From contig JAVTVJ010001251.1 in NCBI GenBank assembly GCA_034509425.1, positions 248,001-312,000 of the forward strand: a stretch of DNA of 64,000 bases, written 5' to 3'. Every line of letters starts with the position of its first letter. The stretch's first letter is position 1. Of the stretch, positions 1 to 11,340 are shown in pieces. The DNA is from Eopsaltria australis (lineage: Eukaryota > Chordata > Aves > Passeriformes > Petroicidae). The notes below the pieces were generated by a model. It was not told where the DNA came from. It saw only the letters and a list, made by a program, of their open reading frames with translations, and did no database searches. Position numbers and translations under genes: made by a program.

Positions 1-1191
1 TGTCCCTTGAATGGATAAGGTAAACTATTAGGATAAATGATGAACTAAGAAACAAAAAATACCAGAAAAGGGAATATAAAAATGACAGCAGTGAAACCTG
101 TTGCAGAGAATAAAAACACCATTGATTAAATAGTAACTACAAAGGACACTGTTTTTATTTTAATTACATTTAATAACCCTAAAGATATATGCCTACTAAC
201 ATGAAAATACTATCAGGTAACATGTGGAAAAACCTGTTTCTCTCCACTCTCCCAAACCCAAAATCAACAGGTTGTTAGCCCAGTCCTTGGTCAGTCTAGA
301 AACAGGCCTATAAAAACTTCGGAAATGGCTGAACATGGAGAATTATACAGCACAGAAATGAAGTTCCGAAAGTAGGAAATCTAGAAATTCTTTGTAATGG
401 AGGAAAAAGTAATTACCAGTAACACTGAGAGAAAAAAATATATTATGTTCTGCAAAATTTGCTTAACACAGGTGGGCTATTGGATTCCCTCATTTTGACT
501 TAAGAAGCAGCTATAGACTCTAGTTTGAAACAAAGATTAAATGTACCATGTAGTTGCGCATTGCTTTTGATACAGGAAAGTTTGATTTGTGTGATACCAC
601 TTTTTACTATTAAATGGAAATAACAAAGCTATTAATATAAAAGTTATAATAACAAAGTATCAAACATCCCTCTCACTCTTGCTTCAAATTAACCCATTAA
701 AGGGTTATTAACCCTTTAGAAGGATGTTATTGTTATTATTGTTACTGTTATCATTAAAAGGTTAATTATTCAAAAGGTATTATTAGAAGGTTGTTATTAG
801 TATTATTATTGGTGGTAGTAACAGTAATAGCAGTAGTAGTAATAACCATTTAAAAGAATATAAACCCTGTAATTGGTTTACCTAATGACAGTTTCCTGGT
901 CCCTCAAGAACTTCAGCTCATTCTGTTGAAGGAAAAAAATGGAATATCATTTAATAGGTCAGTAGTCCAAACCCTAACCACAAATTAAAATATTTACATA
1001 GATCTCATCTAACTTTTGGAGTGTAATACCTTTCAAAGCAGTCTGCCTTTTAAATATCATTCATTTCACTCTTATTAGATTTTTTTTAGGGCTGTTTCAT
1101 ACAGTACAGTTTTACATAGACCAACCAAATCCATATGCTTTTTTTCCACCTCTCCATCACACCAGTGTGAAATATCTCAGATGACTCTTGT
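1..1191. other. AT-rich unique sequence, no gene
   Basis: I see no coding region, RNA gene or recognisable transposon here. The stretch at about 720-860 is rich in imperfect ATT, GTT, GGT and AGT triplets, which looks like an eroded trinucleotide repeat. The remainder is ordinary AT-rich non-coding DNA. It ends where the LTR begins with TG at 1192. Confidence 0.6.
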
Positions 1192-1330
1192 TGTCATGGT
1201 TTAAGATCAGCTGGCAAATACTCACCGCCAAGCTGCTCACTCACAGCTTCCCTGGGAAAGGGAAGAAAATCAAAAGTAAAACCTGTAGGTTGAGATCAAG
1301 ACAGCTTAATAATTAAAACAAAATAAAAGA

Positions 1331-1366
1331 TAGTAATAATAATAATAGTAATAATAATAATAATAA

Positions 1367-1416
<50 letters not shown>
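1331..1416. repeat. (TAA)n(TAG)n microsatellite inside the LTR
   Basis: A compound trinucleotide repeat runs from interrupted TAA/TAG units into an almost pure TAG run of about 16-17 units (about 1367-1416). It sits in the part of the LTR that holds shorter ATA/GTA-rich sequence in the sister copies at 7337 and 25820, so it probably expanded from a short triplet seed already in the element. On the minus strand it gives a long threonine run, which is an artefact. Confidence 0.9.
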
Positions 1417-1520
1417 AAGAAAAAAAAGTGATTCACAAAACAATTGTTCTCCACCCACTGGCCAATGCCAGGCTCCATCCCCAAAACCTAATCAGCCTCT
1501 CCTCTGGGTAACTCACAGAA

Positions 1521-1528
1521 TTTATATA
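1521..1528 (-). promoter_or_regulatory. TATA box of LTR copy A
   Basis: The minus strand reads TATATAAA about 240 bp into the LTR, at the same relative place as in the copy at 7180. It would mark the old U3 promoter. I infer no present activity. Confidence 0.55.
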
Positions 1529-1769
1529 CTGGACATGCTTTTCTAGAGTGTGAAATGTTCTGTTTATCAGTTCAAATCACGTGTCCTGTCTATGCTTCCT
1601 AACTGGCAGAGCACAAGACACAAAATAACCCTTGACTTAAGATAAACACAACTTAGCAAGAACTGAAACATCAGAGTGTTATCAACATTATTCTCATACT
1701 GAATCCAAAATGCAGGACTGCTGCAACTACTGAGAAGGAATTAACTCTATCCCAGATAAAACCAGGACA

Positions 1770-2310
1770 CTTGGCCAGTTTGATAACCTTCTATGATGAA
1801 ACAACCATTCGATAGGTGAGGAGGGAGCAGTGGATATTGTCTGTGTGGATTTCAGTCATGTTTTTGGCACTGTTTCTCATGAGATCCCGATGGATAGATA
1901 CAATGTATAGGCTGGATGAGTAGGCAGTGATGTGGATTGAAAACTCTGAATGTGTGGGCTCTGAGAGCAGTGATCAGTGGGAACAAAGCTGGCAGCCAGT
2001 AAGAAGTGAGTACCAGGAGTCAGTGCTGAGTCTGATCCTGTTTAACATCTTCATTAATGTTTTGGATGATGGGACAAAGTGTATACTCAGGAACTTTGTT
2101 GGTTATGCAAACCCAGAAGGTTTTGCTGCTGGTTGATACACCAGCAGCTCACCCTGCCTCCCTGTTCTTCACCAGAGGGATCTTGACAAAGTGGAGAAAT
2201 GCAGCAACAGATATTTCATGAAGTTCAACAAGGAGAAGACCAAAGTATTACACTGGGGAAAGAACAATCAAATACATCCATATATCCCAAGGGTCATCCA
2301 GGATAAAAAT
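1770..2310 (+). mobile_element. CR1 LINE fragment, reverse-transcriptase region, degenerate
   Basis: Conceptual translation gives the CR1 reverse-transcriptase order. A motif-A-like DIVCVDFSHVFGTVSHEI is encoded near 1835-1890. A stretch ending [17 protein letters not shown] lies near 2029-2083, where the family has a [22 protein letters not shown]-type motif. From about 2215 the frame reads FMKFNKEKTKVLHWGKNN. The catalytic FADD motif is lost: it reads FVGYAN at about 2096-2113. Several frame breaks are present, so the copy is dead. The 3' terminus is not recognisable and the fragment fades out at about 2310. Its left edge abuts the LTR at 1192-1769, which may have inserted into it. Confidence 0.85.
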
Positions 2311-5300
2311 AACAGCTTGACAGAAAATGACCTGCTACCGTTCTAAACTGTCCAAGTTCAAATCTGGAATTACCATTAGGTCTAAGGGATCTTGTCTCTT
2401 CAATCTCAAAAAAAAAATTCAGAACTATCATAAAGGCAGAATTGTTGCTTTGAGACGATTTTCTCGCAAGTCACATTCCATTAACAAGTGGAAAAATGGC
2501 CACCTGTGACTTCTCTGAAACTCTCTTCACTTTCTAGGAGTATAACATACTCCAGAAAGGGCGTTGCTAATTGGCTTACAACAAGAATTATGTAACAGGT
2601 TTTCAAAGCGCTCAGTTTACAAGAAAGATAGTTCCTAAAATACCCAAGGTATGTCATGTCCCATCTATTCTTCCGAAGGCAAAACCACACATAACTGTGG
2701 ATGCTTTGTTCTCATAGTACAACTGATTCCACATAGTAGTTTTCTGTTTCTGTTTTAAATTGTCTAGTTTTCAAAAAAATTAATACTAATGAAAGTCAAC
2801 GTTCAGCTACAATTTTTACACATATTGTTTTTAAAATCTTTCCAAGGTTTTATGAATCTCAAATCTATTTCTGGGTACTCAACGGCAGTCTATACTTCCT
2901 TGAATATTATGTGTTAGTTAAATTACATTTACACTGAACTCACCACTTATTCATTGACACAGTCTTCAGTCTGGTTTTGGTTTTGGATATCATTTGTTTA
3001 TTACTGCCAAATCTGTTCATCTGTGATCAGGACAAGCCACCTGTCTGGATGGAACAAGATGATGGTATACATGAAGATGCATATGCATGAAGTATACACA
3101 GTGGAGGCTGTGGACTATCTTACCCTTAATTCACAACATACAACTACTGAGTCCAAGCCCAGGCAGGTCAGAAAGCAAAAAAGAATGTGGAACTCCTATA
3201 TCTTAGGTAACTCCTGTTTTCAGCCACCACATTTAACTTTCCCAATTAAATGGGAATTATCACTCCAAAATATCTGAAAGGGATTTCCTTAGAAGAGACA
3301 GTGGAAAAATGCATTGACAAGCTTGTACTGGTTTGGAAAAGCCATCAGAATCCTGTTTTAAAAGGAAGCCAAATTTATGTTAAGGATGAAGATGTTTAGA
3401 GTAGACTTCTTGGACTAAGTCAGCTGGCCTTGTACTGTATGTAACACAGGTATTGGAAAGAGAGGGAAACAGCTAGGGTTGGAAATTATAGAGATACTTA
3501 ATGGAGAGGAAAAATTTCGTCATGTATGTTAACCAATGCCTTCTGAACTCAAAACAAACCTGAGGCCTTGAGCACCTGTTATTGCTGAAGATCCACTGGC
3601 ACCTTTTCTGATAGTGGAGAATGTTACCTCCAGTGTCTTGGGCAATTTTCAACATCAGTAATTACACTCTGACAACACAATTTCCCTTGGAACTGCAGTT
3701 GAAGTAGATAATTTTTACTTCCTCCTCCTAAAAAGGGTGTTTTGCTTTTTGTGGAATGGAGGAGCTGCTGTGTTCCACCCCAGAGACGGTTATGTTTCAC
3801 TGGTGGTTGAATTGATCTTTAAGTGTGTACAGCTGGCAACACACTTGGAGTTCTTTCTGGAACAGAAGGCATTTTGTAAGTATAGAGTAGTCTTAAGAAA
3901 GTAGCACAAGATGAGATGTTATATACCAAACCTCTGACTCATTTCTTGCTCCCTCAGTTTGAGTAGATCAGTCGTCGAATCAGATTAGTATGAAAACATA
4001 TCTTGGCCTTGAACAGTTAGTACAATGTCTACAAAAAATTACAGGTTTTGGCTTGTTTACCTTTTCCTTCTGTGACATAGAATGCTATATATCACTTGTA
4101 AAGATATATGAATTCAATAATATATTTTAATATTTTCAATAATGAATTCAATACACCTATCTGCCTTCCTTCTGCTTCTCAAAAATACACACACTACAAA
4201 TTTAATCCAACTGACCTTCTTGATTTCAGAAACAGCCTTGGTGGGTGGCAGTTTTTAAAGTAGCTTAACACAAAGCACAAAACAGAACTATGAAAAATTC
4301 TCTGGTTACACCGTTTGGTGCTTAATGATTTGGATCTGTGCCAAAACCAAGCCGCTGAAAAAATCCTCCCACTCCTAGGCCTGTGCAAGGTGACAACGTT
4401 TCCTCTAAGAAACATGAACTTTACTCACATGATTTAGCTTGCCAATTGTTCTAACCTGGAAAATCATATATTCTTCAAATGTGTTTTGGGACTAGCAGAG
4501 GGAGGAGGTGTGAGAAGATAAACTGTGTAGCTGATGAGGGAAGAACAGGCCCTCTGGACCAAGAGGTTGACACACAACTGAGTAAATGTTCTTTCAATAT
4601 TTTGCTCATTTCAGCAAGCAGAAACAGGAAAAATCATTTTCCAATCTGTCAGCACATTTCAGCATCATTAGTTTCTATATCAGATTTGCTACCATTCAAA
4701 AATTCATCAGGAGAAAAAGCAGGAAGAGTTAAATATCTTTACTGGAATCTGAGGTCTTTAAGGAGGTGAAATTAGATTAGATCTGTGGAAATGGGGACAG
4801 TTTACATTACCAGAGGGGCCCTACCTGTCTCTTGGCTTGACAATGAACAATGCCTTCAGCATATGGCATTACAATGGATTAGTGATCAAGTGTAATTAAT
4901 CCTAATATATCCTCTCTTGAACCTCCGTAGCTTGTTAGTTGGAAAAAAAAAGTCTGCTGTCCCCAAAGTGTCAGGTGAAACTCTCATTTGAGGTAAGGCT
5001 ACCATGTGGAGCTGTGCCTCCATCTGGTGACTCCCTTTTCTGATATTCAAACAGAAGGTGTTTTAATGAGGCTTTTATAGCAGGCACCACCTGCCACTGA
5101 TCTTCCTCTCTAAAAAGTTGTAATTGAGGGTTGGTTTTACAGTATGGTTTGAATCTTAAACCTGGGAATTCTTCATGAGATGAAAATCTGGGAGTGATGT
5201 TGTAATTACAAAATACTATTTTGGCTTTTGGTTTAGACTGAACTGGTTAGAGAAAATTGTGGTTTGGCTAATTGCAACCAGTTATATGGTGGCTTCTGCC

Positions 5301-7179
5301 TTTTCAGATGGATTAATAGAATGTCATCTCAAAATTAAATATCTAAGCTGATGGTGACCATATGTCTCTATTCAAATCCTTGTATATTAGTGATACAGCT
5401 AAACTACAGGCAATTCCTAGGACAAAATGGTTTCAGCACTACTCATAGGGATAGGGTGGGAGGCAAGCATGGAATTAGGAAAACCTTCAAAACTAAGAGA
5501 ATAATGACATTTTAACCATGCATGAACTTCAACAAATCTTACAACAATCACTATGACAAGTAACAATAGGACAGAAATTCTGTGATATTTGAACTTCAGT
5601 TTTAAGGTCAGTTTTAATTATGGAGTTAAAAGAAGGAGAAAGTTTTACTCCAAAATAAAGTAAAAAATAACTATTTTCTGCCTCATGGAGTCCTCAAGTC
5701 ATAGGCTGGGTATTACAGCCTGAAGGGTGCTGCCACCTTTCCTACCATGCCCTCAGGAAAGAAGACGATGATGGTCCTGGCTTCCCCTGGCAGAACTCCT
5801 TCACACTTTCACTACCCAAATAAATTGGCCTCACATGTTGGCACAATACACCACTCCTCAGATTCACAGAGTGTGAGCTGACTGGGAACCATACACACAA
5901 CAAGCAGCTCTTTTCAGAGCTTCAAAGTTCAGTAAAATCAAAGCCAATTTTTCCTTCCTTGGCTGTTCCACAGCAAACGTTTCCAGGCTGAATGTTCATG
6001 ACAGAAAAAAGTAGTTTCTTCTGTATAAATAAATCTTTCCCCTCTGATGCATGTGCTTTTGGGAAGAAACAGGGGCCAGGAAGCAAAGGCAGTGGGCAGA
6101 CTTTTCAGGCAAAGAAGAATGTTTCACCAAAGCAGTAAGTGAAACAGGAGCAAGAAGCAGAAAATACTGCAAAATCTTAGCTGTGGAAGTAATGAGGGCC
6201 TATGTATTTGCACATGTCACAAAATTGCTGTATTCAGGTGATGCTGTGTAAAAAGAGAATAGGAAAGAAAGTAAGACAAAGACTGAGGGAAGAATGAGCT
6301 GCCTTCCCTGTGCTCTCAGCTCTTTAATGATCAGTGCCCAACAGCCAGTAGCTATTGTCATCAAATCACAGGTCAGAAAATGAGACTTAGCAAAATCTTT
6401 GTTCTACATTTCATAAAAGACATACCTTGCTATAAAAATGACAATTCTTCAGATGTGAATTCATTACCCCTAACATGGGATGGTAGATAACTTCCAAGCC
6501 AGTGTAACATATAAGTTTCATTCTAGAAAAAGGGCAAAAATTACTTTTAATAAGACTTACCTCTTTTTATGTTGCCCAACAGGCAAGAATTTGCATAGTT
6601 TTAGTGCTGGATTTAGCCCTCAACCTTCAGTAATAGGAAGTTAGCCAACTACACCATGGAGCAAAGCAAATTACTTTCACAAGGCTTGTAATATGCCATT
6701 CATTAAGATGACTCTTTTGGCGTCCAGAGTGGGTGTCCGCTTGCTCTACTGTAGAGCCTGAGGGACTATGAAAGATGCCAAACCACTAAAAGAGTTGAGC
6801 ATTAGAAGTCACTGCGGTCACAGGGCTAATGCCAGCACCAGAGGCATGTATCAACCAAACTGCAGATGTGAACTCTGGCTATGTAACTCAGCATGTGGGC
6901 CTTTCAGATTAAATGAGCTGCAAAAATCACAAAAGTTTCATCCTTTAGCTCATGTGTGCATGCCTCAGTCGGCCTGTAATTCACTGTTGCTCAATACAAT
7001 CTTTTAGTTTTCCTTCATGTTCACTTCTCCTCTCAAACTTCTTTAAGCAGGCTGATTTTTAATGGTTAATGTGAATTCCAAAAATGTTGTATTGGAAATA
7101 ACCTCCCATTTATATGAAAGAATATTCTTACACACTGAAAGCTGAAAATACATAGATAAGGCCAGCAATGCCTTAACTT
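2311..7179. other. Unique AT-rich sequence, no gene recognised
   Basis: No coding region, structural RNA or clear mobile element is visible. Open frames here are at most about 107 codons and match nothing I know. A small direct repeat (ATGAATTCAATA at 4109-4120 and 4142-4153) and a short A run near 2408 are the only notable local structures. The part at about 5690-6000 is less AT-rich but has no assignable feature. Confidence 0.55.
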
Positions 7180-7309
7180 TGTTAATATTATTAAACTCCA
7201 GATGCCAACTAACTACCATGCAGACCTTTCTTACTTCCCTCCTGCCCCTGACTGGTAGGGAGGAGAATCACAAAGTAAAAGTAAACCTTGTGGGTTGAGA
7301 TAAGAATGA

Positions 7310-7315
7310 TTTAAT
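7310..7315 (-). promoter_or_regulatory. Polyadenylation signal of LTR copy B
   Basis: The minus strand reads ATTAAA, about 215 bp downstream of the TATA box of the same LTR. It is followed by the CTCAACCCAC motif that marks the R/U5 area in this family. The spacing supports minus-strand sense orientation of the LTR. Confidence 0.55.
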
Positions 7316-7526
7316 AACTGGGGAAAAAAATCCAACAGTAGTAATAATAGTTATAATTATATGGAGAGGGAGAGAGAGTAATGCAACCCAAAAGGAACAA
7401 GTGATGTGCAATACAATTGCTCACCACCAGCTGGTTGCTGCCCAGCCCATCCCCCATACTCAGCCCCTTTCTGTGTAACTCACCAGAGTTTACAGCTGTC
7501 ACCCCCCTTCCACATAACTCCCCCAG

Positions 7527-7534
7527 TTTATATA
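7527..7534 (-). promoter_or_regulatory. TATA box of LTR copy B
   Basis: The minus strand reads TATATAAA followed by a C and G-rich run, the same context as in copy A. It fits the U3 core promoter of the old retrovirus. Confidence 0.55.
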
Positions 7535-7771
7535 CTGAGCATGATGTTCTACTGGATGGAAGATTCCAACTCATCTGACCTTTCTCCCTTACAGAGTTTT
7601 ATGGAGCTCCTCATCAGCAGCTCATGAGACACTGAAAAGTCCTTGACTTCAGGTAAACACTACTTAGCAACAGTCAAAACATCAGTGTGTTATCGACATT
7701 ATTCTTGTCCAAATCCAAGCCAATTGACCAGCTGTTAAGAAAATGAACTCTTCCCAGCAGAAACCAGGAAA

Positions 7772-10579
7772 AAATGCAAATGCACAAAATTATTTTTTGT
7801 GGTTTTATATGTGTAAGAGTTCAGATCCACTGAAAATAATCTTCTGCATTGGGTCTAAAGAAACTAAAAGATATGAATGCTATAGAAATTGGCATTCAGA
7901 TGCCAGAATTGCTTTCCAGAAAGTAGCTAATCTAACTTTTTCACTTTCGTGCTGTTATTTGAAGCCAATCTAAAACATTTCTTATAAATGTAAAAGCATC
8001 AAAATAAAGACTGAATTAGACAAATCAACTCCACTTCTATAGTCTGAGCAAGTTGAACAGTAAAATATACATACTTAGACTTCTTTAAGATGGGTAAGGA
8101 GACAGGAGAGAAGAATTTTATTTGCGCAGTGCAACTCAAGCTCATCAGCTGTATTTCTTAGGATGCACTACAAAGTGCTGATCCTCTTCTTTGACTGAAT
8201 TAACACACGCATCACTCACCAGTTATCTCTTACGTGAATTCAAAATCTGATTTCTCTAAGTGTCCCTGTTATATATCTTACATATACCCAGAAACACAGT
8301 TGTACAGAAGTGAACACAGACATTTTGTTGACTTTACATTAGAAATCTTCCTTTTCATTCTTGGACAGCTTAGAAAGAAACTGTTCCATAGTATAGCATT
8401 TGATGATACCTATCAGAGCAGAAGAAGAGGTAAGCTTTCAAGTGACGAGTCAGAAATATTACACCAAATGTACTACCTGGTAAACTATATTTGCAAAATA
8501 ACCTCATGGTGTCCTGTATTGGCAACCTAATGATTAAAAGCTGTGAAAACAGACTTCAAGACTGAAGACTGAGATGGTTTTGAAGCCTAAACAGAATTAT
8601 TTCCATGGAATACCTATGAGCAGCTGAACTCTCCATCTCAGAATACATTTCCCCTGCCTACATACAAGTTGTCAGTCCTGACCCTTTCCCTGCAACTTGG
8701 TTACCAGGGCCACAGTTTGAAGCCTCTTGAGTTTTGCACTTTGGGAGCCGATGTGCCCTTCTGTGTGATTCCTGTCTGTTTGATGCCAGCTATTTCACTG
8801 TGAGGGATATAAGCTGCTATAACCATAAATGCCACCAGTCTTGCCAACTCCCAAAGTTTTATTACAAATGTTGCAATATGTGTTTTTAATTAAAGTTTCA
8901 TACAATACTATAATTCCAAACCTTCAATGTCTGATTTTCCTTTATTTAAAATGTCAGTCACTCTTTATCTCTGTTAATGAAGCCAGATTTAAGGTGTTTT
9001 CTTTCATTGCATCTTCATACTAGACAGTACAGCTACACTTCAGAGAGATGGTGACCAACTCCCTCTGTTTCCAGATTCAGCCTGACCAGGATTAACTGAG
9101 GATACCCACAGAAAAGCAATCATCCAGCTCCTCACACAAAGCCTGATAAGAGGCAGATGATGCAAACAGCTGGCAAGAGTCTTGTAGCAGGGGATGACAT
9201 CTTTGAAGATGGTTTAAAATTAGGGGTGAAGGGAAAGACACCAAAGACAGCAGCATGAACACAGTCAGTATATGTTCACTTTATAGAAATCAGGTACTAA
9301 TAAAGAGCCTAAATTCTACTGTACTCCAGAGCTCCTATATTTTCCTGCATCTTGACTTTTGTAGAAATTTGTCAAAGCTTGATAGTGCTGTTCCTATGTT
9401 GCTGCCAGGAATGGAGGTCCAAAACAAAGTTACCTGTGAACATCTCCCAGGACTCACCAATGAATCTGGCAAGTAGTCATGTGAGCTGGAATCATGCACT
9501 TGCACCTGCAGGCTCTCCAGATGTACTCAGACGTAGCAAGCCACAGTCTTCTCCCACCACCTTTTTCCATCTTTCAGAAAGGACAAGGGACATAGGCTTA
9601 GAGAATCAAATTCAACATTCACCTTAATTTCTATTTGAAATATAAAGAATATTTGGGAAAAGAAACCAGCCCCCTCTGTCCAGAAATATAGTCTAAGTGA
9701 GCTCCAGAGCATCTGCCATTTCTGGTAAAATTCTTTTTTATATCTGGAACTGAAATCTTTGTACAAAGTGGGCGGTTACAGAAAGACCATTCATTGTGTC
9801 CAGAAACAAATCTGACACCTTTTCCTTTCATGCTCTTTTTCTCACAGCTCCAGTTCCTCTACTGTCTTGTGCTATATCAAGGTGTTCTTTTCCTTCAGAA
9901 TAGGGCCTTCTCCAGTTGGTTCTGTATATTTTTCCTATGTGGCTCAGGGGAGAATTTTCTTGGAATCAAGGGATAAAGTTTCAATTTTAATTCCTGTGGA
10001 AAGTGTCCACCACCAACATGAGATTGAGAAGGCAATTTCCAGTATTGTCACAGAGCTGTTTGGTTGAGTTACTGCATACTGGAACTGGAAACTCCAGTGC
10101 AATGAAGCATTTTGCCCACAGTTGTGTCCTGGGACTGTGGTTGGACTCAGATTCCTCAAAATGTAACTGAAACATATTTATATTATAGCCACCATATCCA
10201 ACACATATTATACTTTATTATTAATCTCCAACACTGAAAAACTCCAGACCCCAATGGGAGTCACCAAACTCAGATGGGCACAGGGCTCTTTCCTAACAAG
10301 CATTCTGTCGCTGCAAACAAATGTGTCCTCAAACCTGTCATATAACATTTTTGATATCTGAGGTTAGGAGAGAAGGAAAGGCCTAGGGTCTCTGTTTTCT
10401 TGGAGAAATATTTCAAAATGGGACAGGAAGGGAAGGGTTCTCATCCTTCAAAGGGTTCTTGAAGGTTCAGTCTGAAAGAGGAAACTGAGGAATCCCCTCA
10501 AAAAGGTCTCTGAAACTGTCTACACACTGGGTTCTAGAATAACTGAAATACAGAGGGCAAGCACCATATGTGCAAGCTC
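7772..10579. other. Unique sequence, no gene recognised
   Basis: I find no gene, RNA or identifiable repeat. Open frames up to about 98 codons lack any recognisable motif and overlap one another on both strands near 9350-10160. That pattern fits chance frames in moderately GC-balanced DNA rather than exons. Confidence 0.5.
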
Positions 10580-11340
10580 ATTTAGTTTAGGATCACTCTT
10601 GCAGGCTCTTGTCCTGTTGGGGAACTTCAACAACCCCAACATCTGCTGAAAAGTAGAAGTGAACTGCAGGCAATCCAGGAGATGGCTGGAATACATGAAG
10701 GATAACTTCTTAAGCCAGGCAATAGACAGCCCTACCAGAAAAAATGCCACCCTGGACCTGTGATGGTCACCCAAGAAATCAGAAACATGAAAACTGGAGC
10801 AGCTTGTGCTGCAGTGATCACTGATGAAGTTCACAGTCCTAAGGGTCAGGTGAAGAGTAAAATAAGGACCCTAACTTTAGGAAAGAAAACTTTCAGCTCT
10901 TCAGGGAATTAATTGGCAGGACCCTCTAGGAACTGTCCTCAGGAGCAGGGTAGCAGAACAGCTTTGGTGTATCATTTAGGATGTTTTCCAAAGAGCACAA
11001 GAGCTCTCAATCAGCAGCTGTAACAATAAAACAAGGAGAGAATTTTTAACAGGACTGGTTGAGACAGAAAAAGCAGTAATGCTTTTAAATCATAAGAGCG
11101 TAGATTCAGACTAGATAGAAGGAAAAAACATTTTATGATGATGAGGAGAGTGAAACACTGGAACACATTACTCAGGTGAGCTGTTCAATGTCCCATCACT
11201 CAATATATTCAAGACTAGGTTGGATGAGCCTCCAGGCAACCTCACTGGTGGATGATATCCCCACTGACTGTATGAGGAACTAGGAGCTAGGTAATATTTC
11301 GAGGACCCCTCCAACATAAAAAAAGTCTATGATTCTATGA
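10580..11340 (+). mobile_element. CR1 LINE, internally deleted: endonuclease part joined to 3' end
   Basis: From about 10618 the translated plus strand reads GNFNNPNIC, corresponding to the GDFNHPDICW motif of the CR1 endonuclease. It continues as SRRWLEYMKDNFLSQAIDSP and then degenerate sequence of the endonuclease C-terminus to about 11018. From about 11045 it switches to the CR1 3' end, with the block around 11090-11180 equivalent to the final untranslated part. It ends with TCTATGATTCTATGA at 11326-11340. The reverse-transcriptase region (about 2 kb in a full element) is missing. Stops and frame breaks make it dead. Two separate insertions placed end to end is the alternative to an internal deletion. 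Confidence 0.85.

Larger units (their letters stand above)
1192..1769 (-). mobile_element. Solo LTR of an avian endogenous retrovirus, family 1, copy A
   Basis: Read on the minus strand, the element starts TGTCCTGG-like (TGTCCTGGTTTTATC) and ends AAACCATGACA, the TG...CA ends of a retroviral LTR. A TATATAAA box lies at 1521-1528 (minus). A degenerate ATTAAA-type polyadenylation site lies near 1304-1310, followed by the CTCAACC motif shared with the other two copies. The flanks are CTTGT (1187-1191) and CTTGG (1770-1774), a 5-bp target duplication with one mismatch, which fits ERVL-type integration. No gag, pol or env lies beside it, so it is a solo LTR. Identity as an avian LTR comes from its close match in order and wording to copies at 7180 and 25462; I do not assign a database family name. 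Confidence 0.85.
7180..7771 (-). mobile_element. Solo LTR of an avian endogenous retrovirus, family 1, copy B
   Basis: The element is collinear with copy A. Shared parts include the CAATTGCTCACCACC block (7415-7429), a TATATAAA box on the minus strand (7527-7534), an ATTAAA polyadenylation signal on the minus strand (7310-7315) followed by CTCAACCC, and AAACATCAGTGTGTTATCG near 7677-7695. The terminal dinucleotides are degraded (TTTCC instead of TGTCC at the U3 end), and I see no target-site duplication, so it may be older than copy A. No internal retroviral genes adjoin it. A short open frame on each strand inside it is incidental. Confidence 0.85.

Noticed and set aside
1296..1484. Minus-strand open frame with a long threonine run
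   Set aside because: It is a translation of the TAG/TAA microsatellite inside the LTR, with no protein meaning.
3073..3092. ATGCATATGCAT palindrome
   Set aside because: Twelve base pairs of self-complementarity are expected many times in 64 kb, and nothing supports a function.
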